Below, one piece after another: positions 39,759 to 48,125 of a stretch of 64,000 bases of DNA (positions are counted from its first letter, which is position 1; each line of letters begins with the position of its first letter). Source of the stretch: Streptomyces ficellus (GTDB taxonomy: Bacteria; Actinomycetota; Actinomycetes; Streptomycetales; Streptomycetaceae). The notes below the pieces were generated by a model. The model was not told the DNA's origin and searched no databases. It saw only the letters and a program-made list of their open reading frames with translations. The position numbers were made by a program, and so were the translations under genes. Where the stretch lies: contig NZ_JAUEPL010000021.1 of the NCBI RefSeq assembly GCF_030406405.1, forward strand, positions 1 through 64,000, written 5' to 3'.

Positions 39759-40823
39759 ATGAGCGCTGTGCAACCCGCTGGAGGACCGAGCCCGGCGGGT
39801 CGTTCCTGGCCCGAGGTGCTGAACGGGCTGCTGGAGGGCCGCGACCAGAGCGCCGACGACACGGCCTGGGCGATGGACCGCATCATGCGCGGCGAGGCGA
39901 CCGACGCGCAGATCGCCGGGTTCGCGGTCGCGCTGCGGGCCAAGGGGGAGACCGTGGAGGAGATCTCCGGCCTCGTCCGCACCATGTACGCGCACGCCAA
40001 CCTGATCGAGGTGCCCGGCCCGTCCGTGGACATCGTCGGTACGGGCGGTGACGGCGCCAAAACCGTCAACATCTCCACCATGTCGGCGATCGTCGTGGCC
40101 GGTACGGGTGCCAAGGTGGTCAAGCACGGCAACCGGGCGGCGTCCTCCGCCTCCGGCGCGTCCGACGTGCTGGAGAAGCTCGGCGTCAACCTGGAGCTGA
40201 CGCCGCGGCGGGTGGCGGAGGTCGCGCAGGAGGCGGGCATCACCTTCTGCTTCGCGGTCAAGTTCCACCCGGCGCTGCGCCATGTCGCCGCGGCCCGCAA
40301 AGAGCTCGGCATCCGCACCACGTTCAACTTCCTCGGCCCGCTGACCAACCCCGCCCGCGTCAAGGCCCAGGCGACCGGCGTCGCCGACGCCCGGATGGCG
40401 CCCATCCTGGCCGGGGTGCTCGCCGAGCGGGGCTCGTCGGCGCTGGTCTTCCGCGGCGACGACGGGCTGGACGAGCTGACCACCACGGCCACCTCGACGG
40501 TGTGGGTGGTGCGGGACGGCGCGGTGCGCGAGGAGGCGTTCGACCCGCGCGACGTGGGCATCGCGCTGGTGCCGGTCGAGGCGCTGCGCGGCGCGGACGC
40601 CTCGTACAACGCGGATGTGGCCCGCCGGCTGCTGGCCGGCGAGACCGGGCCCGTACGGGACGCGGTGCTGCTCAACGCGGCGGCGGCGCTGGTCGCGCTG
40701 GAGCCCTCCGCCGAGCCGCTGACCGAGCAGATCCGGGCGGGCATCGCGAAGGCGACCGAGTCGATCGACTCGGGCGCGGCGCGGGCGGCGCTGGAGCGGT
40801 GGGTCGCGGCCAGCAACGCGTGA
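39759..40823 (+). CDS. trpD: Anthranilate phosphoribosyltransferase
   Basis: Second step of tryptophan synthesis from chorismate: anthranilate + PRPP to phosphoribosylanthranilate. 354 aa with VDIVGTGGDGAKTVNIST (PRPP loop), KVVKHGNRAASSASGASDVLE, FNFLGPLTNPA and FRGDDGLDEL. Start ATG 39759 with CAGGAGCG. It is a single gene here, away from other trp genes. Confidence 0.95.
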   Translation: MSAVQPAGGPSPAGRSWPEVLNGLLEGRDQSADDTAWAMDRIMRGEATDAQIAGFAVALRAKGETVEEISGLVRTMYAHANLIEVPGPSVDIVGTGGDGAKTVNISTMSAIVVAGTGAKVVKHGNRAASSASGASDVLEKLGVNLELTPRRVAEVAQEAGITFCFAVKFHPALRHVAAARKELGIRTTFNFLGPLTNPARVKAQATGVADARMAPILAGVLAERGSSALVFRGDDGLDELTTTATSTVWVVRDGAVREEAFDPRDVGIALVPVEALRGADASYNADVARRLLAGETGPVRDAVLLNAAAALVALEPSAEPLTEQIRAGIAKATESIDSGAARAALERWVAASNA

Positions 40824-40841
40824 GGCGTGTGGCTCGTGGGA

Positions 40842-40865
40842 GGGGTCCGGCCGCGGCCGGGCCCC
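40842..40865 (+). terminator. Terminator after trpD
   Basis: 24-bp near-palindrome, GGGGTCCGGCCG / CGGCCGGGCCCC, pairing fully with one G-U wobble, then TTC. Located 19 bp after the trpD stop and before the SAM-IV riboswitch. Confidence 0.75.
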
Positions 40866-40929
40866 TTCGCGTGTCCCGTCATCCGGACACGAGTTGCGCG
40901 GGGGCGATCAGTGGCATAGCTTCTCGGCA

Positions 40930-41048
40930 GGTCATGAGTGACAGCGACTACGGCCCCGGCCCGCTGTCCGGCAACCCTCCGTCCGTGGCGGGGTGCCCCG
41001 GGTGAAGACCAGGCCGCAGGCGGCGAAGTCTGTGGCAAGCGCGGACCC
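40930..41048 (+). promoter_or_regulatory. SAM-IV riboswitch
   Basis: S-adenosylmethionine-binding leader RNA of the actinobacterial SAM-IV class. Consensus blocks in order: GGTCATGAGTGACAGCG, CGCTGTCCGGCAACCCTCC, GGCGGGGTGCCCCGGGTGA, GACC, then GTGGCAAGCGCGGACC. P1 pairs 40930-40933 with 41007-41010; P2 pairs 40940-40946 (GACAGCG) with 40962-40968 (CGCTGTC). Together with the terminator and the platform hairpins it fills the 400-bp gap 40824-41223. It should repress the aminotransferase gene when SAM is high. Confidence 0.9.
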
Positions 41049-41118
41049 CTGGACATCGGTGAATGTCACAGCCCTGGGGTCCTGGTCCTCAAGGGAGCAG
41101 TCTCGTGAGCAAGCGAAT

Positions 41119-41137
41119 GCGATAGGGCGTATCGCCC
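41119..41137 (+). promoter_or_regulatory. Alternative hairpins in the SAM-IV leader (possible expression platform)
   Basis: Two mutually exclusive stems share bases: GCGATA (41119-41124) with TATCGC (41130-41135), or GGGCG (41125-41129) with CGCCC (41133-41137) followed by CTTCT. Such a switch could act as antiterminator/terminator between riboswitch and gene. No U-tract is present, so this is tentative. Confidence 0.35.
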
Positions 41138-41223
41138 CTTCTCCGCACCTCCTTTTCCTCTCTGCGGCGCCGCACCGTGATGCGTGACGCGCAGAATTCG
41201 CCTGCCCTGTACGGGAGTTCGCC

Positions 41224-42582
41224 ATGTCCGTTTCCAGTGTTGCCGCCGACCAGTCCGTTTCTTCGCCTCTGCCCGTTCTCGGGCGGGATGTCACCGTGCC
41301 GCTGGTCACCGGTGGCGAGGTCACCTACGCCGCGCTCGACTACGCCGCGAGCGCGCCCGCGCTCCAGCGGGTGTGGGACGACGTGGCCGCGTACGCGCCG
41401 TACTACGGCAGCGTGCACCGCGGGGCCGGGTACCTGTCGCAGCTGTCGACCGACCTGTTCGAGAGCAGCCGCGTGGCGGTGGCGGAGTTCCTGGACTGCC
41501 GCGAGGGCGACCAGGTGGTGTTCACCCGGTCGACCACCGACTCGCTGAACCTCCTTGCCGCCGCCCTCCCGGCCGGCTGCCAGGTCTTCGTCTTCGAGAC
41601 CGAGCACCACGCCTCGCTGCTGCCCTGGAGGGACGCGCGGGTCACCTACCTCAACGCGCCCCGTACGCCGGGTCAGGCGGTCGAGACGCTGGAGCGGGCC
41701 CTCGCCGACCGCGACCCCCACGGCCCCGCCCTCGTCTGCGTCACCGGCGCCTCCAACGTGACCGGTGAGCTGTGGCCGGTGCGCGAGCTGGCCGCCGCCG
41801 CCCACGCGCACGGGGCGCGCATCGTGCTGGACGCGGCGCAGCTCGCCCCGCACCACCCGGTCTCCGTGCGGGACCTGGACGTCGACTGGGTGGCGTTCTC
41901 GGGCCACAAGCTGTACGCGCCGTTCGGCTCGGGCGTCCTCGCGGGCCGCGCCGACTGGCTGCGGGAGGCCGAGCCGTACCTGGCCGGCGGCGGCGCGTCC
42001 CGCACGGTCGCACGGCGGGCGGACGGCGGGGTGGACGTGGAGTGGCACACCACCGCCGCCCGGCACGAGGCCGGTTCGCCGAACGTCATCGGCGTGTACG
42101 CCATCGCCTCCGCCTGCAAGGCGCTCACCGAGGCCGGGTTCGACGGCCTGGTGGCGCGCGAGCGGTACCTGATCGGCAAGGTCCGCGAGGGGCTCGCCGA
42201 GGTGCCCGAGGTGAAGGTGCTGTCGCTGTTCGGCGACGACGCCCCCCGGGTCGGCGTCATCTCCTTCGTCGTCAGGGGCTGGAACAGCTCCCACTTCGCG
42301 GCCGCGCTCTCCGCCGAGTACGGGATCGGTGTCCGTGACGGCCTGTTCTGCGCCCACCCGCTGGTACGCACCCTGCTGGGCGGCGAGCGCGAGGACGTCG
42401 GCGAGTGCGGCGCGCCGGACGGCGGGACCACCGCGCTCAACGCCATCCGGGTCAGCTTCGGGGCGGGGACGCCGGACGAGCACGTCGAGCGGTTCGTTCG
42501 AGCCGTGAAGGAGCTCGTACGGGACGGGGCGAAGTGGAACTACCGTACGGAGGACGGGCGTTGTGTGCCCGACCGCGGCTGA
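41224..42582 (+). CDS. Class V aminotransferase / cysteine desulfurase-like enzyme
   Basis: 452-aa PLP-dependent enzyme of the NifS/SufS superfamily. PLP Lys in VAFSGHKLYAPFGSG, IVLDAAQLAPHH, and VFETEHHASLLPW are visible. It does not show a SufS-like catalytic Cys loop; the late Cys residues are in GLFCAHPLV and GECGAPDGG. Control by a SAM-IV riboswitch points to a sulfur-amino-acid role. Start ATG 41224 with CGGGAG. Its 3' end overlaps the convergent glycerate kinase frame by 131 bp. Confidence 0.88.
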   Translation: MSVSSVAADQSVSSPLPVLGRDVTVPLVTGGEVTYAALDYAASAPALQRVWDDVAAYAPYYGSVHRGAGYLSQLSTDLFESSRVAVAEFLDCREGDQVVFTRSTTDSLNLLAAALPAGCQVFVFETEHHASLLPWRDARVTYLNAPRTPGQAVETLERALADRDPHGPALVCVTGASNVTGELWPVRELAAAAHAHGARIVLDAAQLAPHHPVSVRDLDVDWVAFSGHKLYAPFGSGVLAGRADWLREAEPYLAGGGASRTVARRADGGVDVEWHTTAARHEAGSPNVIGVYAIASACKALTEAGFDGLVARERYLIGKVREGLAEVPEVKVLSLFGDDAPRVGVISFVVRGWNSSHFAAALSAEYGIGVRDGLFCAHPLVRTLLGGEREDVGECGAPDGGTTALNAIRVSFGAGTPDEHVERFVRAVKELVRDGAKWNYRTEDGRCVPDRG

Positions 42583-43723
42583 CGAGGCGGGTGCCCAGCA
42601 GGATCGTGCGCAGGGCCCGCTCGGCGGCGTCCGCGAGGAGTTCGGCGGCGTGTTCCAGGGCGTGTGACCGCGGTACGGGGCCGGGGGCGATCGACTCGTA
42701 GGCGTCCAGGCCCGCCGCCTCGGCGCCGCCCCCCAGGGTCCCCGCCAGCGCGAGCACCGGAACGCCCGCCTCCCGGGCGCGGCGCGCCACCTCGCCCGGG
42801 ATCTTGCCGCGCGCGGTCTGGGCGTCCAGGGCGCCCTCGCCCGTGATCACCAGGTCGGCGCGGGCGAGCCGTGCGTCGAGGTCCAGCCCGTCCAGCAGCA
42901 CGTCGAAGCGCGGCGACAGCCGGGCGCCCACCGCCGCGAGCCCCGCGCCCAGCCCGCCCGACGCCCCGGTGCCGGGCGCCGTGCGCAGGTCGGCACCGGG
43001 CGCGAACGCCTCGGTCAGGGCGGCCGCCCAGCGCTCCAGCGCCACCGACAGCTCCTCCACCCGCGCGGGCGTCGCGCCCTTCTGGGGGCCGAAGACCCGG
43101 GCCACGCCGCGCTCGCCGCACAGCACGTTGTACGGGTTGCACGCCACCAGCAGCTCGGCGCCCGCCAGTCGCGGGTCGAGCCCGCCCGCGTCGATGGCGG
43201 CGAGCCGCCGCAAAGCCGCGCCTCCGTGCGGCAGTTCACGCCCGTCCGCGTCCAGGAGCCGGACGCCCAGCGCCTGGAGCGCGCCGGCGCCCCCGTCCGA
43301 CGTACCGGAGTCGCCGCAGCCGACGAGGACGCGACGGGCGCCCGAGTCCAGGGCGGCCCGGAGCAGTTCGCCGACGCCGTACGTCGTGGTGGCCCCCGGG
43401 TCGCGGCGGCCCGGTGGCACCAGCGCGAGCCCCGCGACGGCGGCCATCTCCACCACGGCCGAGCCGTCGCCCAGCACCGCGAAGTGGCTGTCCACGGGCG
43501 AGCCGAGCGGGCCCGTCGCGGTGCACGGCACGAGCCGCCCGCCCGTCGCGGCGGCCAGCGCCTCGGCCGTACCCTCACCGCCGTCGACCAGCGGGATGAG
43601 GTCCACCTCGGCGTCCGGCAGGACCCGCAGCACCCCTGCCGCGATGGACTCGGCGGCCTGCCGCGCCGACAGGGACTCCTTGAAGCCGCTGGGCGCGACG
43701 GCGATGCGGTACGGAAGGTTCAC
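42452..43723 (-). CDS. Glycerate kinase (GckA/GlxK family)
   Basis: Phosphorylates D-glycerate using ATP. The start VNLPYRIAVAPSGFKESLSA, DGGEGTAEAL, GCGDSGTSDGGAGALQALG, GPQKGATP and ITGEGALDAQTARGK are all family features. The GTG at 43721-43723 overlaps the permease stop (GTGA). The normal end is near residue 380 (ALRTILLGTRLV); the frame continues 40 more residues (RPPYGSSTSPRPVRAPSR) inside the convergent aminotransferase gene, making 423 aa. The tail is likely non-functional or a consequence of a lost stop. Confidence 0.88.
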   Translation of the reverse strand: MNLPYRIAVAPSGFKESLSARQAAESIAAGVLRVLPDAEVDLIPLVDGGEGTAEALAAATGGRLVPCTATGPLGSPVDSHFAVLGDGSAVVEMAAVAGLALVPPGRRDPGATTTYGVGELLRAALDSGARRVLVGCGDSGTSDGGAGALQALGVRLLDADGRELPHGGAALRRLAAIDAGGLDPRLAGAELLVACNPYNVLCGERGVARVFGPQKGATPARVEELSVALERWAAALTEAFAPGADLRTAPGTGASGGLGAGLAAVGARLSPRFDVLLDGLDLDARLARADLVITGEGALDAQTARGKIPGEVARRAREAGVPVLALAGTLGGGAEAAGLDAYESIAPGPVPRSHALEHAAELLADAAERALRTILLGTRLVSRGRAHNARPPYGSSTSPRPVRAPSRLERTARRARPASPPRS

Positions 43724-45150
43724 GGCTGGGTCTCCAGGAGGACGGGCACGCCGAGCAGCGGCCAGACGGTCAGGGCGAACAGCAGGACCAGGCCGGCCGT
43801 GAGCGGGGCCAGCACGGCCGACAGCCGCAGCAGGTCGCGCGAGGTGTACGTCGGCACGCCGTCCGGCACGTCGGCGAACAGCGCGACCGGCTTGGCCGAC
43901 GCGGGAAGGGTGTGGCAGAACCCGGCCGCGGCGGTGGAGGCGAGCGCGGCGGCGACCGGGTTCACCCCGGCGGCCGACGCCGCCACCACCACCAGCGGCA
44001 CGAGCACCGACGAGCGGGCGGAACGCGACTGGAGGACGAGGTGGGCCGCCGTACTCACCCCCACGACGACCGTGAGGAACAGCCACGGCGGCACGTCCAC
44101 CGGCACCCCGCCCACCAGCCACTCCGCCGCGCCCGAGTCCGCCAGCGCCACGCCCATGGCCATCGTCGCGGCCATGAACAGCAGCAGCGGCCAGGGCACC
44201 GTCCTCAGCCCGTCCTTCAGCCGTACGGTGCCGAGCGCCGGCGACGCCGCCACCACCGCGCCGATCAGCGCGACGACCGCGGGTGAGACCCGGTGCAGCG
44301 GCTCGCTGCACCACAGCACCACCACCGTCGCCAGCAGCAGCGCGCAGCGGGCCTCGGCGGTGGACAGCGGACCGGTGACGGGGGTGGGGGAGTGCGCCCC
44401 GATCTCGGCCGGGGTGATGTGCACGGGACCGCGGCGGTCCGCCCGCGAGGTGGTCGTCAGCAGCACCGCCTCGGCGGCCAGATGGGAGGTGACGACCGCG
44501 AGCGGCAGCCCCAGCAGCAGCCATTGCACGAACCCCAGCCGCTGCCCGGTCTGTTCCCACAGCACGTTGACGGTGATCAGGTGCGCGCCCGCGCCGATCA
44601 GCGTGGCGACGGCCGACAGCAGCACGACGGTCGGGAACAGCAGGGCCAGCATCACCACCAGCCGCCGCCGGTCCGCCAGCACCTTGGCGAGCGCCAGGAA
44701 CACCGGAAGCGCGAGGGCGGCGCGCCCGGAGGTGGCCGGGACGGCGAACGAGGTGACGACCAGTGCGGCGGTGGTGAGGTGGACCAGCTGGCGTACCGTA
44801 CGGGCGCCACTGACCAGGAACGCCGCCGCCCGCCCCGCGAGCCCCGTCCGGGTGACGGCGGCCGCCAGGACGAACGCGCAGATCAGCAGCCAGATCGTCT
44901 CGTCGCCGAGGGTGGCGAACAGCGTCTCGCTGCTGATCACCCCGGTCGTGGTGAGGGCGAGACCCGCGCCCAGCGCGATGTAGGTGTCGTCGACGGGGGT
45001 GGCGATCCAGGCGACGGTGGCGAGGACGAAGACGGCGAGGGTCAGGCGCGCCTCACCGCCGAGGCCGGGGAACCGGTCCGGCATGGCCAGCAGCGCGCAG
45101 ACGCCGAGCGCGCCGCCCAGCCACACCGGGCGGCTGAGGGAGAGGGTCAC
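43720..45150 (-). CDS. SLC13/DASS-family permease
   Basis: 476-aa sodium- or proton-coupled anion transporter with about 11 membrane segments. Family features: ETLFATLGDETIWLLICAFVLAAAV, the SxT-type loops TSFAVPATSGRAAL and FCHTLPASAKPVALF. Coupled by 4-bp overlap to glycerate kinase, so glycerate, tartronate or a related dicarboxylate is a reasonable substrate guess. GTG start at 45148-45150. The 73-bp upstream gap is A+T-rich (TTCCTTAATAAAGCG on the minus strand) and probably holds its promoter. Confidence 0.85.
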   Translation of the reverse strand: MTLSLSRPVWLGGALGVCALLAMPDRFPGLGGEARLTLAVFVLATVAWIATPVDDTYIALGAGLALTTTGVISSETLFATLGDETIWLLICAFVLAAAVTRTGLAGRAAAFLVSGARTVRQLVHLTTAALVVTSFAVPATSGRAALALPVFLALAKVLADRRRLVVMLALLFPTVVLLSAVATLIGAGAHLITVNVLWEQTGQRLGFVQWLLLGLPLAVVTSHLAAEAVLLTTTSRADRRGPVHITPAEIGAHSPTPVTGPLSTAEARCALLLATVVVLWCSEPLHRVSPAVVALIGAVVAASPALGTVRLKDGLRTVPWPLLLFMAATMAMGVALADSGAAEWLVGGVPVDVPPWLFLTVVVGVSTAAHLVLQSRSARSSVLVPLVVVAASAAGVNPVAAALASTAAAGFCHTLPASAKPVALFADVPDGVPTYTSRDLLRLSAVLAPLTAGLVLLFALTVWPLLGVPVLLETQP

Positions 45151-45223
45151 GGTGTCAAGTCTTGGTGTGCGCCGTGAGTCCTCAATGAGCGCTTTATTAA
45201 GGAAAGTTCATCCAAGGGCTGTT

Positions 45224-45883
45224 CTACGGCATGCGGTAGCCCATGCCGCGTACCGTCTCCAGCCGCCGCGCGCCCAGCTTCTTGCGCAGATTGCGTACGT
45301 AGACGTCCACGATGTTCGAGCCGGGGTCGAAGTCGTACCCCCACACGTGCGACAGGATCTGCTCCCGCGACAGGACCTGCCCGGGGTGGCGCAGGAACAG
45401 CTCCAGCAGGACGAACTCACGGGCCGTCAGGTCGACGGTCCGGTTCTCGGCACGGGCCCGGCGGGTGCGCAGGTCCAGGCTGAGGTCACCGCTGCGCAGC
45501 ACCGTCACCTCGGGCGCGCGGGCGGCGGTGCGCAGCCGCAGCCGTACCCGCGCGAGCAGCTCCTCGAACCGGAACGGCTTGGTCATCCAGTCGTCCGCCC
45601 CGCCCTCCAGGCCCGCGACCGTGTCCCGTACCGAGTCGCGGGCGGTCAGGACGATGACGGGGAGCGTCACCCGGGCCTCGCGCAGCTCGCGCAGCACGGT
45701 GAAGCCGTCGCGTCCCGGCAGGCCGATGTCCAGCACCACCAGGTCGAAGCCGCCGGTGACGGCGTAGTCGAGGGCGGTGTCGCCGTCGGCGGCGACGGTG
45801 GTGGTGAAGCCGTTGGCGCGCAGTCCCTTCTCCACGAAGGAGGCGATCCGCTCCTCGTCCTCGGCGATCAGAATCCGGTTCAC
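45224..45883 (-). CDS. OmpR-family response regulator
   Basis: 219-aa transcription regulator. Receiver domain with acidic pocket EDEE, phosphoacceptor Asp52 (VVLDIGLPG), Thr80 and Lys102 (MTKPF); winged-helix DNA-binding domain (about 130-217; LTAREFVLLELFLRHPGQVLSREQIL, VDVYVRNLRKKLG, VRGMGYRM). The GTG at 45881-45883 overlaps the kinase TGA by 4 bp. Third gene of a small protein-kinase-regulator operon. Confidence 0.94.
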   Translation of the reverse strand: MNRILIAEDEERIASFVEKGLRANGFTTTVAADGDTALDYAVTGGFDLVVLDIGLPGRDGFTVLRELREARVTLPVIVLTARDSVRDTVAGLEGGADDWMTKPFRFEELLARVRLRLRTAARAPEVTVLRSGDLSLDLRTRRARAENRTVDLTAREFVLLELFLRHPGQVLSREQILSHVWGYDFDPGSNIVDVYVRNLRKKLGARRLETVRGMGYRMP

Positions 45884-47340
45884 TCGTCTTCCTCCAGTGC
45901 GAGTACGAGGACGAAGGTGGCGCCCCCGCCCTCGGTGGGGCGCAGCTCGACGCGGCCGCCCGGGTGGCCCTCGGCGATGGCCCGCACGATGGAAAGACCG
46001 AGCCCGGCGCCGCCGCTGGTGAGCGTGGAGCGCCGCGCCGTGCCGCGCCGGAACCGCTCGAAGATCACGGGGATGTCCTGGGGCTGCACACCGGGCCCGC
46101 TGTCGGCGACGTACAGCTCGACGCGGCCGTCCAGTTGGCGCGAGCCGATTCTTATGCGCTGGCCGGGGACGGTGTGCTGGACGGCGTTCTGCGCGAGTTG
46201 GACCATCGCCTGGGTGATGCGCTGCGGGTCGAGCTCGGCCTCGCGGTCGGCGACGCCGTCCAGGACCCACTCGCGCTCGCCCAGCGCCCGCGCCTTCACG
46301 AACACGTCGGCCGTCAGCTCGGCGAGCTGGACCGGCTCGGGGGTGACGAAGTCGGGGCGCTCGGCCTTGGCGAGCAGCAGCAGGTCCTCCACGATCCGGC
46401 TCATCCGGTCCAGTTCGTCGGTGACCAGCCGGACCGTCTCGGCCTGCTCCACGGGGTCGTCGCCCATCAGCTCCAGATGGCCGCGCACGATCGTGATGGG
46501 GGTGCGCAGCTCGTGCCCGGCGTCGTCCACGAACTGGCGCTGGGCCGCGAACGCCCGCTCCAGCCGGTCCAGCATGCCGTTGAACGTCTCGGCCAGCAGC
46601 GCGATGTCGTCGCGGCCCTGCACCGGGATGCGGCGTGTCAGATCCTGCTCGGTGAGCTGCGCGGCCGCCCGGCGCACCACGCGTACCGGGGCGAGGATGC
46701 GGCCGGCGACGGCCCAGCCGATGCCGGTCGTCATCAGCAGGGCGACGCCCGAGATGGCGAGCTGGGTGCGGAACGCCTCCGCGGCGATGGCCTGCTCGTG
46801 GTCGGCGTGGAACGCCACGACGAAGGCGCCCGGCGCGGCCCGGCCCGCGGGGTCGATCGGCACCTTGGCCCACCGCACCTCGCCCTGCGGGCGGTCGATG
46901 GTGCCGGAGCGCTCGCCGGAGGAGAAGATCCGGGCGAGCGTGTCCCGGTCCCGGTGCAGGGCGACGCCCTCCGCGATGTCGCGCGGCTGCCGCAGCACGT
47001 CGGGGGCGGGGCCGGTGCCCCGGGTGAGGCCGAGCAACTCCTCGTCGGGGTCGGAGTACTGGCGTTGCAGGAACACCTGGAGCAGCCGGCGCGGCTCGGT
47101 GAACCGGGCGCCGGTGTCGGGGTCCACGCCCTGGTCGACGAAGTTGGCGAACTCGCGGGTCTCCTGCGTGAGCAGCTGGCTGATCCGGTGGTCCACGTCC
47201 CGCAGGAGGATCGAGCGGGTGGTCATCGCGACCGCGGCCAGCGCGACGGCCATCACCAGCAGTAGCCAGAGCAGGATCCGTACGCGGGCGGATACCCGGC
47301 GGTCAGTTCTCGTCACCGATGTCGTCACCGCGGTCGTCAT
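45880..47340 (-). CDS. Sensor histidine kinase
   Basis: Up to 486 aa. Two membrane helices (about 20-42 and 195-215) flank a ~150-residue extracellular sensor region; HAMP domain, phosphoacceptor His276 in DDAGHELRTPITI, then the ATPase domain (LVQLAQNAVQHT, VADSGPGVQPQDI, SGGAGLGLSIV). The ATG at 47338-47340 overlaps the upstream small-protein gene by 38 bp; GTG codons at 47328 and 47316 are equally plausible starts, and no clear Shine-Dalgarno decides. Pairs with the adjacent regulator. Confidence 0.92.
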   Translation of the reverse strand: MTTAVTTSVTRTDRRVSARVRILLWLLLVMAVALAAVAMTTRSILLRDVDHRISQLLTQETREFANFVDQGVDPDTGARFTEPRRLLQVFLQRQYSDPDEELLGLTRGTGPAPDVLRQPRDIAEGVALHRDRDTLARIFSSGERSGTIDRPQGEVRWAKVPIDPAGRAAPGAFVVAFHADHEQAIAAEAFRTQLAISGVALLMTTGIGWAVAGRILAPVRVVRRAAAQLTEQDLTRRIPVQGRDDIALLAETFNGMLDRLERAFAAQRQFVDDAGHELRTPITIVRGHLELMGDDPVEQAETVRLVTDELDRMSRIVEDLLLLAKAERPDFVTPEPVQLAELTADVFVKARALGEREWVLDGVADREAELDPQRITQAMVQLAQNAVQHTVPGQRIRIGSRQLDGRVELYVADSGPGVQPQDIPVIFERFRRGTARRSTLTSGGAGLGLSIVRAIAEGHPGGRVELRPTEGGGATFVLVLALEEDE

Positions 47341-47686
47341 CGTCGTCGTCGCCGGTGACCGGCGGAACCGGTACGACGGCGTCGGTGGGCGTGGCCGGCC
47401 GGGCCGGCGAGCCGGTGGGGCTGCCGCCCGGGGTCGCCCATGGGCTCGCCCCCGAGGTCACGGCCGGGGTCCGGGCCGGGGTGCCGGCCGGTGACGGCCC
47501 CGCGGTGGGCGTCCGTCCCGGGCCCGGCGTGGCGCTCCCGGCCGGCCGAGGAGTGGCGTCCAGCTCGACCCGGGGCGGCACCTTGGTCGTCTCGGGCGTA
47601 TCGGTCAGCGTGTAACTGGTCGCGGCGATGCCGAGCGGGATGGCGACGACCGCGGCGAGCGTCACCATGCGATGGGAGAAAGCCAT
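47303..47686 (-). CDS. Small secreted/anchored acidic protein of the two-component operon
   Basis: 127 aa: one hydrophobic segment (MVTLAAVVAIPLGIAATSY) then a Pro/Thr/Gly/Ala-rich low-complexity region, ending in a poly-Asp run GDDDDDDRGDDIGDEN. No family recognised. ATG 47684-47686 is chosen because AGGA is seven bases upstream; the frame opens 24 bases earlier. It heads the kinase-regulator operon and could be an accessory sensor, for example binding cations through its Asp tail, but this is inference. Confidence 0.78.
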   Translation of the reverse strand: MAFSHRMVTLAAVVAIPLGIAATSYTLTDTPETTKVPPRVELDATPRPAGSATPGPGRTPTAGPSPAGTPARTPAVTSGASPWATPGGSPTGSPARPATPTDAVVPVPPVTGDDDDDDRGDDIGDEN

Positions 47687-47714
47687 GCGCCCATCCTGGC
47701 CGGGCACCACCCTC

Positions 47715-47747
47715 GCCCGAATGAGCGCCGGATGAAGGCTCCTTCAT
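47715..47747 (-). promoter_or_regulatory. OmpR-type direct repeat and palindrome before the two-component operon
   Basis: On the minus strand TTCATCCGGCG and CTCATTCGGGC (47726-47736 and 47715-47725) form an 11-bp-period direct repeat with half-site TCATnCGG, the spacing used by OmpR/PhoB dimers. Overlapping it is the palindrome ATGAAGGCTCCTTCAT (47732-47747). It lies 29-61 bp before the first start codon, fitting autoregulation by the regulator at 45224-45883. Confidence 0.55.
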
Positions 47748-47843
47748 GAACGGCGCGAACGGCACGAACGGCATGAAGGGCATGCACGGCATCCAGCACG
47801 GGCCCGGCCCGGCGCTGAGGGCGTACGGGCGACGCGGAAGGCG

Positions 47844-48125
47844 TTACGCGTCGAGGCCGATCGCGAACGCGGCTTCCAGGTCGTGCTGCGAGTACGTGCG
47901 GAACGCCACGTGCGTGTCCGTCGCCTCGACACCCGGGATCTTGCTGATCCGGCCCGGGATGACGTCCGCCAGGTCCTCGTGCCTGGCCACCCGGACCATG
48001 GCGATCAGGTCGTACGTACCCGTGACGGAGAAGACCTCGCTGACGCTGTCCAGCGCGGCGATCGACTCGGCGATCTCGGGGATGCGGTCCACGCTGGTCT
48101 TGATGAGCACGATCGCGGTGATCAC
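47844..48125 (-). CDS. Stand-alone Lrp/AsnC ligand-binding (RAM) domain protein
   Basis: 93-aa protein containing only the AsnC_trans_reg (RAM) domain: VITAIVLIKTSVDRIPEIAE, VFSVTGTYDLIAMVRV, IPGVEATDTHVAF. It lacks a helix-turn-helix, so it probably binds an amino acid and modulates a partner rather than DNA. The GTG overlaps the rhomboid gene stop (GTGA), so the two are coupled. Confidence 0.92.
   Translation of the reverse strand: MITAIVLIKTSVDRIPEIAESIAALDSVSEVFSVTGTYDLIAMVRVARHEDLADVIPGRISKIPGVEATDTHVAFRTYSQHDLEAAFAIGLDA

Noticed and set aside
38012..41056. 1014-codon minus-strand frame opposite qcrB and trpD
   Set aside because: Antisense to highly conserved respiratory and tryptophan genes; no start signal or motif.
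40932..41324. 130-codon minus-strand frame in the SAM-IV leader
   Set aside because: Runs opposite the riboswitch and the aminotransferase start, has no Shine-Dalgarno, and the RNA structure explains the conservation.
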